Positions 32,879-40,055 of a stretch of 40,055 nt of DNA are shown in pieces. This DNA is from Bacteroidia bacterium (GTDB taxonomy: Bacteria > Bacteroidota > Bacteroidia > J057), in NCBI GenBank assembly GCA_030430575.1, contig JAUIKF010000066.1, positions 1-40,055 of the forward strand, given 5' to 3'. The position numbers were made by a program, and so were the translations under genes. The notes below the pieces were generated by a model. That model made no database searches, was not told the origin of the DNA, and saw nothing but the letters and a program-made list of their open reading frames with translations. How positions within the stretch are numbered: position 1 is the stretch's first letter; each line of letters opens with the position of its first letter.

Positions 32879-34438
32879 ATGTTTGACACGCTGATTGCCA
32901 ATGCAACTGTTTTTTCTGGACGTAACGAGCCTCCTACCCAAACCAATGTCGCCCTTATAGGGGATAAGATCGCTGCCATAGACGCATCGTTAAGCCCTGA
33001 TCAGGCCAAGCAAACGATAGATGCTACAGGCCTCTACCTGGCGCCTGGATTTATCGATCCGCATGCCTCCACCGGTTTTGGCTATTATTTCCCAAATGCT
33101 GCTGACCATAAACTCCATCAAGGCATCACGACTGAGATCTTTGGTAACTGTGGGACCTCTCCCGCACCGATCGGGCCGCGCCTCGATGAGACCATGGAAC
33201 GCCTCTCCGATGAGATCGGATTTCCATTCACATGGCATGGCTTGACGGAATACTTTGGTACCATTCAAGACAACTTACAATTCAATATTGCCACATTGGT
33301 GGGGCATAGCACCTTAAGGGCAGGGCATGTTGAAGAATGGCCAGCCCCTACTGCCGCTGAGCAAGTGACCATGCGCGAGGCCTTGGCAACGGCGATGGAT
33401 GAAGGCGCTTTGGGCTTTTCTTCAGGGCTGATCTATGCGCCAGGCTGCTTTGCAGATACGGAGGAACTGATTGAATTGGCGAAGGTGACAAAGGAAAAAG
33501 GAGGCGTCTATGCCTCCCATATCCGCAATGAGCGGGACGAATTGTTGGAAGCGGTAGAGGAGGCGTTGACCATCGGGCAAGGGGCTGGGATCAAGGTACT
33601 GGTCAGTCACCTCAAGGCGGCGGAGAAGCCTAATTGGGGGAAGATCCCCAAGGTATTGGAGCGCCTGGAGCGCTACAATCGGGAGAGTGGACTGGAAGCA
33701 CGGGTAGACGTTTACCCCTACACCGCTGTCTCTACGAAGCTGCGCGCATTTATCCCGAAACACTACCTCCAAGACGGCATGAAAGCCTTGCCTGCCAAGC
33801 TTCGGGAGGATTCGGCTGTGAAAGAAATTGAAGCATATATTCAGCAGCAAGAATATGGCCTCGAAAACATGATGGTCATTTCCAATGATATTCCCCTTTA
33901 CCATAACAAAACCGTCCGTGAAATCGCTACTGAACTCAATATCAGTGAAGCCGCTGCCATGGCAAAGATCATTGCGGATAATACAGAAACGTGGATCGTC
34001 TACCACTGCATCAGCGAGGAGGACATGGACCTGGCCGTGACGTGGGACAAAGCCATGATTTGTACTGACTCATGGAGCTATCCCATCAATGCGCCGACTG
34101 TCATCGGACAGCCGCATCCACGGTCCTATGGGGCGTTTACGACCTTTTTGGAGCGGTATGTATTGGATAAAAAATTGCTGGGATGGGCTGAGGCGCTTCA
34201 CAAGATCACAGATATGCCCGCCACTTTCTTTCAATTGAAGAAAAGAGGCCAGATCAAGGAAGGCTACTTTGCTGACCTGGTAGCGTTTGCGCCGGATGAG
34301 ATCAAAGCCAATGCGACCTATTTGGCACCCAAGGAACTCTCAGAAGGGATGAAGCATGTATGGGTCAATGGGCAATTGACCATTGAAGAGGGGACCATTA
34401 TAAATAATGCCAAAAATGGAAGGGTATTAACCTTGTAA
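32879..34438 (+). CDS. N-acyl-D-amino-acid deacylase (D-aminoacylase) family amidohydrolase
   Basis: The 519-residue protein has the amidohydrolase layout: an N-terminal beta sandwich strand, TIM barrel, and return strand near the end. The D-aminoacylase signature is present: GNCG with C91, SHIRNE with H214, SHLKAA with H244, and CTDSW with D397. The first metal motif, usually H-x-H after PGFID, reads PHASTG (H62, S64), so one alpha-site ligand is lost while the Cys-His-His site used as the main zinc site in the characterised enzyme is intact. It probably hydrolyses an N-acyl-D-amino acid or a related amide. It has its own promoter and is a single gene. Confidence 0.85.
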   Translation: MFDTLIANATVFSGRNEPPTQTNVALIGDKIAAIDASLSPDQAKQTIDATGLYLAPGFIDPHASTGFGYYFPNAADHKLHQGITTEIFGNCGTSPAPIGPRLDETMERLSDEIGFPFTWHGLTEYFGTIQDNLQFNIATLVGHSTLRAGHVEEWPAPTAAEQVTMREALATAMDEGALGFSSGLIYAPGCFADTEELIELAKVTKEKGGVYASHIRNERDELLEAVEEALTIGQGAGIKVLVSHLKAAEKPNWGKIPKVLERLERYNRESGLEARVDVYPYTAVSTKLRAFIPKHYLQDGMKALPAKLREDSAVKEIEAYIQQQEYGLENMMVISNDIPLYHNKTVREIATELNISEAAAMAKIIADNTETWIVYHCISEEDMDLAVTWDKAMICTDSWSYPINAPTVIGQPHPRSYGAFTTFLERYVLDKKLLGWAEALHKITDMPATFFQLKKRGQIKEGYFADLVAFAPDEIKANATYLAPKELSEGMKHVWVNGQLTIEEGTIINNAKNGRVLTL

Positions 34439-34481
34439 TATTGTCATAATTATCGTATCTTCTTTTCCTTTTTCAAAAACT

Positions 34482-34976
34482 ATGTCAATTTCCTTTGAAC
34501 CTTCATTACCCACTGACTATCAAGACATCGCGGACATCTACAATATTTACATCCGCAAGGGAAATGCCACCATGGAAGAGCGGATTCACGCCGCAGAAGA
34601 TGTAGCCCAATGGGTAGCAGCATTCAACGACCGAGAAAGATTGTATGTACTGAAGAAAGATGGAGAAAATCTGGGGTATGGAATTCTGAAAAAATATAGT
34701 CCCAGGGAAGGGTATCGGTTTGCGTGCGAAACGGCTATTTACCTGCGTGAAGATGCCTTGCGCAAAGGCTACGGAAGTTATATGAAGCGGGAGTTGATTC
34801 GAATGGCCAAAGACCTAAACTACCGGCATTTGGTGGCCAAGATCTTTGCTACCAATACAGCTAGCATCGAATACAACCTCAAACTAGGCTACGAAATCGT
34901 AGGACGGCAGCGAGAGATTGGCTTCAAAAACGGCCAATGGATGGACATCGTCATCATGCAGTATATCATCAATTAA
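34482..34976 (+). CDS. GNAT-family N-acetyltransferase
   Basis: The 164-residue product has the GNAT fold of the phosphinothricin acetyltransferase type: IADIYNIYIRKGNATMEE near the N-terminus, the acetyl-CoA-binding R-K-G-Y-G-S loop near 95-101 and the NTASIEYNLKLGYE motif near 125-138. It transfers acetyl from acetyl-CoA to a primary amine, and the substrate is unknown. It is located 43 bases after the D-aminoacylase gene in the same orientation and may be co-transcribed, though an A/T-rich upstream sequence could carry a weak promoter. Confidence 0.88.
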   Translation: MSISFEPSLPTDYQDIADIYNIYIRKGNATMEERIHAAEDVAQWVAAFNDRERLYVLKKDGENLGYGILKKYSPREGYRFACETAIYLREDALRKGYGSYMKRELIRMAKDLNYRHLVAKIFATNTASIEYNLKLGYEIVGRQREIGFKNGQWMDIVIMQYIIN

Positions 34977-34977
34977 A

Positions 34978-35061
34978 ATGAAAATCGAAATAAAAATTAA
35001 AATAAGAAAGAGCCTCATATTTTGATTTTCATTTTAACTTTCATTTTCATTCAAAATCACT
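34978..35061. repeat. A/T-rich inverted repeat between the acetyltransferase and cupin genes
   Basis: GAAAATCGAAATAAAAATTAA type sequence on the left and its near-complement (TTTTGATTTTCATTTTAACT) on the right flank AGAAAGAGCC. It could form a strong hairpin at the end of the acetyltransferase transcript and before the cupin start. Confidence 0.5.
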
Positions 35062-35067
35062 AGTCAT

Positions 35068-35799
35068 ATGCAATACAATGTTTCTACCTTGCCCACTACC
35101 CTACAGCGGTTAGTGGACCTCTTAAAAAATGCTTCCCAAACAGAAGCCCTTTCTCCTCAACGTGTCAAGGCCCTTGTCGAACAAGCCGCTATTTCTGAGG
35201 ATGACCTCATGCACTATGCAGACTTTGACCATCCAGTCGAGGACTGCTATGGGCGCAAACTCGTCTTTGACAATGGCACATTCGAAGTCATGGTCATGTC
35301 CTGGAATCCAGGTGATTACTCCTCCGTCCACAACCACGGCTACACGGAATGGGGCGTCGTACAAGTGTTTGGGCACGCCCAAAACATCAATTTCTGCGTC
35401 AAGCAGGATCGCCTGACCATCTCTGCCAAGCAGATCCTCAGCCCTGGTGACATCGTCAAAGTCAATAACGCCCTCATCCACCAGATGGGCAATCCTTCCT
35501 CGAAACGCTATGTCTCCTTGCACGTCTACGGGTCCAATACCCGTGACCATGAAGTGACGGCTGACGCCAAAAACTTCGAATTGGAGTTTGACCGCATCTC
35601 ACACACCACAGGTGGAGCCTTTTTTAATCTACCGGATGGCGTCGTTTATGATTTCCTTCCAGGAATTCCCCCTGATGCAGACACCTTTCTTCACTATGCT
35701 TTTGTCCTCCTCGCCTACTACAATCGTCAGGAACAAACAGATGAGATCGTGGCACTTAAGCAAAATCTGCTAGCCAAGATGGGCCAGATGATGAATTAA
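35068..35799 (+). CDS. Cysteine dioxygenase-family cupin
   Basis: The 243-residue protein carries the cysteine dioxygenase cupin pattern (PF05995): PGDYSSVHNHG with H88 and H90, a long turn, SPGDIVKVNNALIHQMGN, and the third iron ligand H152 in SLHVYG. These three His ligands fit a type I cysteine dioxygenase, which oxidises cysteine to its sulfinate with iron and oxygen. The C-terminal ~85 residues extend past the usual cupin and are unassigned. The cysteine/Tyr cross-link pair seen in mammalian enzymes cannot be judged here. Start ATG 35068. It ends 11 bases before a family A hairpin. Confidence 0.82.
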   Translation: MQYNVSTLPTTLQRLVDLLKNASQTEALSPQRVKALVEQAAISEDDLMHYADFDHPVEDCYGRKLVFDNGTFEVMVMSWNPGDYSSVHNHGYTEWGVVQVFGHAQNINFCVKQDRLTISAKQILSPGDIVKVNNALIHQMGNPSSKRYVSLHVYGSNTRDHEVTADAKNFELEFDRISHTTGGAFFNLPDGVVYDFLPGIPPDADTFLHYAFVLLAYYNRQEQTDEIVALKQNLLAKMGQMMN

Positions 35800-35809
35800 A
35801 TACCCCTAC

Positions 35810-35979
35810 AATACCCAACAGATTTTCTTCAATCTGTTTGGTATTCTGCTCCCACCATGGTATAAAAACTTCGCTTGTTTTGCCTAGAAAATCAGAGTTG
35901 CAGGCCTTTATTTAGGAGAATTCTGAGTAAAGCGCGTAGCAAGGACACGCAACAGGTTGAAGAAAACCTGTTGCGTGTC
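35810..35979. repeat. Family A paired hairpins, copy 3
   Basis: Hairpin one has 15-bp arms at 35810-35824 and 35831-35845 with loop TTCTTC and one mismatch. Hairpin two has perfect 15-bp arms at 35944-35958 and 35965-35979 with loop GAAGAA. They lie 11 bases after the cupin stop and 10 bases before the end of the convergent TPR gene, that is, one at each transcript's 3' end. Outer arms (AATACCC and GACACGC) differ between the two but pair internally. Confidence 0.82.
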
Positions 35980-35988
35980 TGGAGATTT

Positions 35989-37884
35989 TTACTCTCCCAT
36001 TATCTGCCGATAATTCGCATCGATAGTCGCGCCTAGCTGCTTGGCCTTCTGATAGTCGGCACGCGCCTTTTGCACGTTTTGAAGCTGGTAAAAAGCCTTG
36101 GAGCGATTGAGGTAATAGCCTGCATTATTGGGGGAAAGTCTGAGGGCATTGTCATAGGCCTCTGTAGCTTTCTGGTAGTTCTTTAACCCAAAATAGCTAA
36201 CTGCCATCCCATTATAAGCAAAGTCATCGCGGGGATTCAGGCGACTATAGGCCTGGAAGTCAGCCAAGGCTTTTTGGTGCTGATTGAGGGCCAAATGGCT
36301 CCGTCCGCGATTTTTGAAAGCATTGGTGTATTGAGGGTTTAGTTCAATGGCTTTGTTGAAATCTTCTATCGCGGAAGCGTGTTGTTTTTGGTTGTATTTG
36401 TAAACCCCTCGGTTCTGATAAGCTTCGTGGTAGTCTTGCTTGATCTGAATGGCTATGTCCCAATCTTTGACAGCCTCATCCCCTCGGTTTTCTCGAAAGC
36501 GGAAGTTGCCACGGTTGAGGTAAGAAACTGGCACTTCTCGTGGAAATTTTTCAATAACATCTGTCCACAACGTCTCCGAATTCTTCCACACCTTCGTCCG
36601 TTCGAACGACAGGTAGCTGAAGCCCAGCCCCATCAAAATCAGGGCAATGGTCGCCACTTGCGCCCAGGGTTTCACCTCTCGATGAAGCAAATGGCTAAAG
36701 CCCATTCCCAGGATAAAAAACAGGCCGATATAGGCCACATAGGTATAGCGGTCCGCCATGATGGCACTCCCTACTTGCAGGAACTGCAAGACGAGGATGA
36801 TATTGATCAGGTAAAAAGCCAAGCCAAAGGCGATCAGGCGCGTTTTGCGAATGCTCCAAACGGCTATGCCTGCAATGGCCAATGCAAGGACGGGCATTAT
36901 ATAGAAAGTCGCAGGGGCATTGCCCGCGCTATCGGGATAGGGATAGAAAGCCGAAAGGTTGACTGGAGCGACCAGCTTCACAATGTACATCACAAAACCA
37001 TAACAGGCGTAAAGAAACTTCTCGCCTAACGATGAAGCACCGATGTCTTCAATCGCAGTAGCGGATTGCATCTTGATCGTCACGAGGCCCATAATCAGGG
37101 AAATGACAAAAAACGGTACCGTGAACAGTAGCCCTTTCACCTCCAATTTTTCCCCTTTGTACCAATAAATCGCTACCAACACCAGCGGAAATATCACGGC
37201 AGCCGGTTTGCTCAACACCGACAACACAAATAAGCCCAAAGTATAGAGCAAAAATTTCATCTCCTTGTTATCCAAATACCGCAGGTAAGTGATCAATCCC
37301 CCCATAAAAAAAAACGTATACAGCACGTCCTTCCTTTCCGAAATCCAACTCACCGACTCCACATGCATGGGATGCACCCCAAACAGCAAGGCCACCAGCA
37401 AGGCCACCTCTATCCTGCGCATGCTCAGCATATACACAAAGTAAAATACCAGCACCGTGTTGAGCACGTGCAAGAGGATATTCACCAGAATATAACTAAA
37501 TGGCTTATCGCCAGAAATAGCATAGTTCAGCGAGAGGGAAAGCACCGCAACCGGCTGATAGTTAGACACATAGGCTTGTGAAAAGATATTCTCCAATTGC
37601 TCACCGCCAAACCCTCTGATGTCGGGGTTATTGACGACATAGCGGTCGTCGTCCCAGTTGGTGAAGGTATTTTGAAGCGATGGGCTGAAGACCACAAAGG
37701 TCAGCAGCGCCAGCCCAATAGCCACGAACAACTTTTGCTGTTCAAGCATCGCCCAGAGGCTACCGGGAGGCGTGAGGGCATTCGTCGCCTGTGGTGCGGG
37801 GCGGGGCGTTTTTGCGGCCTTTCGCTTACGAGCAGGTGACTGCTTCTGGGAGGCGTATCGACTGGAGGGTTTCTTTTTTGCCAT
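35989..37884 (-). CDS. TMTC-like membrane protein with C-terminal TPR repeats
   Basis: The 631-residue protein starts with a basic tail (MAKKKPSSRYASQKQSPARKRKA) and about ten membrane segments up to residue ~420. The first extracytoplasmic loop contains FTNWDDDRYV with the Asp-Asp of polyprenyl-sugar-dependent glycosyltransferases, and the second has FGVHPMHVESVSWISERKDV, the strongest TMTC/DUF1736-type signature. The last ~190 residues hold five or so TPR units (for example AYQNRGVYKYNQKQHASAIEDFNKAIELNP). By analogy it could glycosylate exported proteins, with the TPR part binding substrate. The start lies 11 bases from a family C element, so no promoter is visible in the usual place. Confidence 0.85.
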   Translation of the reverse strand: MAKKKPSSRYASQKQSPARKRKAAKTPRPAPQATNALTPPGSLWAMLEQQKLFVAIGLALLTFVVFSPSLQNTFTNWDDDRYVVNNPDIRGFGGEQLENIFSQAYVSNYQPVAVLSLSLNYAISGDKPFSYILVNILLHVLNTVLVFYFVYMLSMRRIEVALLVALLFGVHPMHVESVSWISERKDVLYTFFFMGGLITYLRYLDNKEMKFLLYTLGLFVLSVLSKPAAVIFPLVLVAIYWYKGEKLEVKGLLFTVPFFVISLIMGLVTIKMQSATAIEDIGASSLGEKFLYACYGFVMYIVKLVAPVNLSAFYPYPDSAGNAPATFYIMPVLALAIAGIAVWSIRKTRLIAFGLAFYLINIILVLQFLQVGSAIMADRYTYVAYIGLFFILGMGFSHLLHREVKPWAQVATIALILMGLGFSYLSFERTKVWKNSETLWTDVIEKFPREVPVSYLNRGNFRFRENRGDEAVKDWDIAIQIKQDYHEAYQNRGVYKYNQKQHASAIEDFNKAIELNPQYTNAFKNRGRSHLALNQHQKALADFQAYSRLNPRDDFAYNGMAVSYFGLKNYQKATEAYDNALRLSPNNAGYYLNRSKAFYQLQNVQKARADYQKAKQLGATIDANYRQIMGE

Positions 37885-37894
37885 GAGGTTAGTG

Positions 37895-38133
37895 TTAAAA
37901 GACCGCTCGGGCTTCGAAGACTCAGCCCTCGCTGCGAGAGGCGAGACCGTTCAGGGCTAAAGCCCTTCACTGCGAGACCGCTCGGCTCGAAGACTCGCCT
38001 CGCTACGAGACTAAAGGCAGGCCGTCTCTTGTCTCGTAGCGAGTCTTCGAGCGGTCTCGCAGTGAGGAGCAAAGCGACGAACGGTCTCGCCTCTCGTAGT
38101 TAGCGACAGCGAACGGTCTCTAAGCGAACGGTC
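37895..38133. repeat. Family C palindromic repeat element, copy 3
   Basis: It begins TTAAAAGACCGCTCGGGCTT, followed by CGAAGACTCAGCC, and ends with repeated GAACGGTCTC blocks at 38109-38132. The internal arms GCGAGACCGCTCGG plus CTCGAAGACTCGCCTCGCTA and GTCTCGTAGCGAGTCTTCGA form a long imperfect hairpin around a turn with CTAAAGGCAGGCCG. It fills the complete gap between the TMTC-like start and the DUF4301 stop. The DUF4301 TGA is read from the terminal GTCTCA of the repeat. Confidence 0.8.
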
Positions 38134-39615
38134 TCACTGATGGTTTTCCCTGAGCAAGTCATTGATCGTCTTGACGGGATTAAAGGTCACAATAGGTACT
38201 TCTACAAAGACCGTGAGCCAGTCAGCCATGGCGCCATTCCAGAGGCCAGGAAGTTCCTGGGCCTTGAGTTCTCGGCCGCTGAGCGACTTTTCAGAGATAA
38301 ACCCCGTTTGGGGATCGGTATAGTTGAGTAGGTTAAAGGCTTTGCCATTGCGGTCGCGGGTGGCGCAGACAAGGTCCACGGGATTGAAGTGGGTGGCGTT
38401 TTGCATGATGGCTTGCTGGGAAGCCTCGTTGGGATCGATCTGAGCAGATTCTACGATCTGCAAAGACTTGCTGCCGTCGGCATTTGCCACCCAAAACGGG
38501 CCGCCGCCCGGTTCGCCTTCGTTCTTCACCATCCCACATACGCGCATGGGGCGATTGAGCTTGGTGTGCAGGAACTGCGCTTGCGCTACGAGTCCCATAT
38601 CCATGAAGGTATCGGGCAGTTTGGTACCTAAATCATCATTCAAGAAGGTCGCTATTTCACCGATCAATTCCTTTGTCACTTCCCCTTCTAATTGATCCAA
38701 ATACTTAAAGACTAGCCCTTGGTAGGCCAGTAACGTACCTGCGAGCACTTGCTTATAGCGATAAGTTTCTCCCTTGAGGCGGTCGGGAACTACGTTGTCT
38801 ATATTTTTGATAAAAATGACGTCTGCGTCTAGTTCATTGAGGTTTTCGATCAATGCGCCGTGCCCCGCTGGACGGAACAGCAGGGTGCCATCATCGAGGC
38901 GAAATGGATTATTCTCCAAATCCACTGCGATGGTATCCGTACTCGGCTTTTGCTCCGAAAAACCGACCTCAAACTTCACTTCATGGCTGCTTTGGTACGC
39001 ATCCAAGACCGATTCTAACAACCTGATAAACAGGTGTCTATGAGCGGGGGAAATCGTAAAATGCAGGCGAGATACGCCGTCAGCGTCTTTCACATAATTA
39101 GCTCCTTCCACCAAATGCTCTTCAAAAGGTGTTCGTGCTCCTGCGTCATAACGGTGAAACTTCAACAGCCCTTTGGGCAGTTCAGCATAGTTGAGGCCGT
39201 CGGCCAAGAGGAGTGCTTCCAAGATTTCCTTAGGAGAGGCCGTGTCGACATCCACCAAAGCTTTGAGGTCTTCATAGAAAGCAAAGTCTGTCAAGTGGTC
39301 GACTACTTGTTGCACGGCTTCCGAGGGAGTTCCTCCCTTGTCAATATGTGCAAACATCGCTTTGAACATGCGGCTGGCCGCGCCTGATGCTGGAACAAAC
39401 TTAATCGAAATCAAGTCCGCCATGCGCGCTTGGTAATTACTGATGGCCGTTTCGACTTCGGCCTCGTTGAGCTTCAGGATGCCATCACCGATGGTAGCAG
39501 CCGCTTCCAACTTGAGGTAAGGGAATCCCGCCTCAAAATTACTGATTTGTTGCTTGACGCCTTCTTGCGTACTGCCTCGCTTGGCGATCTGTAAAGTATC
39601 TGCAGGTGTGAACAC
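38134..39615 (-). CDS. DUF4301 family protein
   Basis: The frame runs upstream to a TTG at 39648 but contains no ATG before the conserved start. The GTG at 39615 gives V/M-FTPADTLQIAKRG, which matches the usual DUF4301 N-terminus, and a protein of 493 residues. Conserved blocks are GFPYLKLEAAATIGDGI, FVPASGAASRMFKAM at about 73-87 (a loop like that of nucleotidyltransferases), and later YRYKQVLAGTLLAYQG and NEGEPGGGPFWV. The family is Bacteroidota-restricted with unknown activity, possibly sugar-nucleotide-related by the SGAASR loop. The stop codon is supplied by the family C repeat. Confidence 0.85.
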   Translation of the reverse strand: MFTPADTLQIAKRGSTQEGVKQQISNFEAGFPYLKLEAAATIGDGILKLNEAEVETAISNYQARMADLISIKFVPASGAASRMFKAMFAHIDKGGTPSEAVQQVVDHLTDFAFYEDLKALVDVDTASPKEILEALLLADGLNYAELPKGLLKFHRYDAGARTPFEEHLVEGANYVKDADGVSRLHFTISPAHRHLFIRLLESVLDAYQSSHEVKFEVGFSEQKPSTDTIAVDLENNPFRLDDGTLLFRPAGHGALIENLNELDADVIFIKNIDNVVPDRLKGETYRYKQVLAGTLLAYQGLVFKYLDQLEGEVTKELIGEIATFLNDDLGTKLPDTFMDMGLVAQAQFLHTKLNRPMRVCGMVKNEGEPGGGPFWVANADGSKSLQIVESAQIDPNEASQQAIMQNATHFNPVDLVCATRDRNGKAFNLLNYTDPQTGFISEKSLSGRELKAQELPGLWNGAMADWLTVFVEVPIVTFNPVKTINDLLRENHQ

Positions 39616-39797
39616 GTGAGAATGGGGGATGATAGGGAAAAAAATCAAAATTAAAATGGAAATCTAAATTAAAGTATGAGCTGTTGATCTGTCAGTTCCA
39701 TACTTAATGAATCTATGTGTTTTGAAGTTTTCCTTAGTGTGACAATTAGATGAATAAAGGGACGAATTGCTGTTGTAGGGCAAAACTAGCAAAAGAT

Positions 39798-39971
39798 ATG
39801 AAAATACCGCTCATTCTGGTTTTGAGCCTTACATTTTGCATCGTTTTATTTCCAAAATTCCCACCATTCTTTTTTGGGGTCACCCTGTCTCTTGGAATTC
39901 TTTTTCCCCTCCAATCGTTCAACCTCCAAGGTAGGGAGTTCAAAAGTTTAAAAAGTTGGTTCAATTTTTAA
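39798..39971 (+). CDS. Possible small membrane protein
   Basis: The frame from ATG 39798 encodes 57 residues with two hydrophobic segments (IPLILVLSLTFCIVLF and FFFGVTLSLGILFPL) and a short basic tail. No family is recognised, and A/T-rich sequence produces such frames by chance, so this is a weak call. The end would overlap by 11 bases a possible gene on the other strand. Confidence 0.22.
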   Translation: MKIPLILVLSLTFCIVLFPKFPPFFFGVTLSLGILFPLQSFNLQGREFKSLKSWFNF

Positions 39972-40055
39972 GGAACTGCATTCGTTTAGTTGCCTGATTA
40001 TCAGTTGATTGTTTTCTGGCCCATTGCACTAAATCGGTCATTTTTACCTCTTCTA
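39961..40055 (-). CDS. Possible C-terminus of a gene running off the window
   Basis: On the minus strand the frame from the window edge reads E-E-V-K-M-T-D-L-V-Q-W-A-R-K-Q, continues S-T-D-N-Q-A-T-K-R, then MQFLKN and a TGA (39961-39963). The amphipathic, charged composition looks like a protein end, but only 30 residues are visible. Confidence 0.3.
   Translation of the reverse strand, partial: EEVKMTDLVQWARKQSTDNQATKRMQFLKN

Noticed and set aside
33422-34006. 194-residue minus-strand frame
   Set aside because: It is antisense to the D-aminoacylase-like gene, whose metal-ligand motifs are clear, so this is a shadow.

Overview
The window looks like a chromosomal segment from a Bacteroidota bacterium, most likely of the Saprospirales type (Lewinella or Haliscomenobacter-like). 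The reasons are a PorQ-type protein of the type IX secretion system (T9SS), a T9SS-style C-terminal sorting tail on one secreted protein and the remnant of such a tail on a pseudogene, a DUF4301 protein, a carB lacking the C-terminal allosteric domain, TAnnTTTG-type promoter elements, and almost no Shine-Dalgarno sequences. No rRNA, tRNA, CRISPR array, transposase or phage gene was seen. Taxonomy is inferred from gene content only.

Layout. 1-3.5 kb: tail of a small membrane protein, a zinc-free medium-chain oxidoreductase, and an ATPase with a C-terminal nuclease-like fold that sits behind two perfect palindromes. 3.5-6.3 kb: a YjbR/MmcQ protein and a secreted N-formylglutamate-amidohydrolase/beta-helix/T9SS-tail fusion. 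6.4-10.6 kb: a patchy, more A/T-rich accessory stretch. It holds a protein with a ParB-like motif, two broken genes for secreted proteins, a CPBP membrane protease, a stand-alone GyrB-like protein that has lost its ATP-site motifs, and a small exported protein. 10.6-15 kb: an HD-Pnk-type nucleic-acid end-healing enzyme and a BlaI/BlaR1-type pair whose sensor carries thirteen 26-residue repeats, with three 20-bp-spaced repeats upstream. 15-26 kb: carB, a LysM/double-psi-barrel protein, a second CPBP protein, cystathionine beta-synthase, a hybrid histidine kinase, and a lipoprotein-glycosyltransferase pair. 26-40 kb: a 1169-aa adhesin-like protein ending in dockerin-like calcium loops, porQ, a D-aminoacylase-like hydrolase, a GNAT acetyltransferase, a cysteine-dioxygenase-family cupin, a TMTC-like membrane TPR protein, and DUF4301.

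Most genes are single transcription units. Convincing operons are blaI-blaR1 (ATGA overlap) and the lipoprotein-glycosyltransferase pair (zero spacing). The secreted FGase fusion depends on a T9SS, of which PorQ is a component.

The most striking non-coding content is a set of dispersed palindromic repeats that fill intergenic gaps. Family A consists of 36-nt hairpins (15-bp stem, 6-nt loop) occurring as three pairs. Family B is two elements of about 150 bp with long terminal inverted repeats beginning GTCATTTCGACC. Family C is three elements of about 215-240 bp built from GAGACCGCTCG and GAAGACTCG modules. Several of these abut genes so closely that the repeat supplies the stop codon. The best candidates for something undescribed are the family A and C repeats, the pseudo-GyrB protein, and the repeat-bearing M56 sensor.
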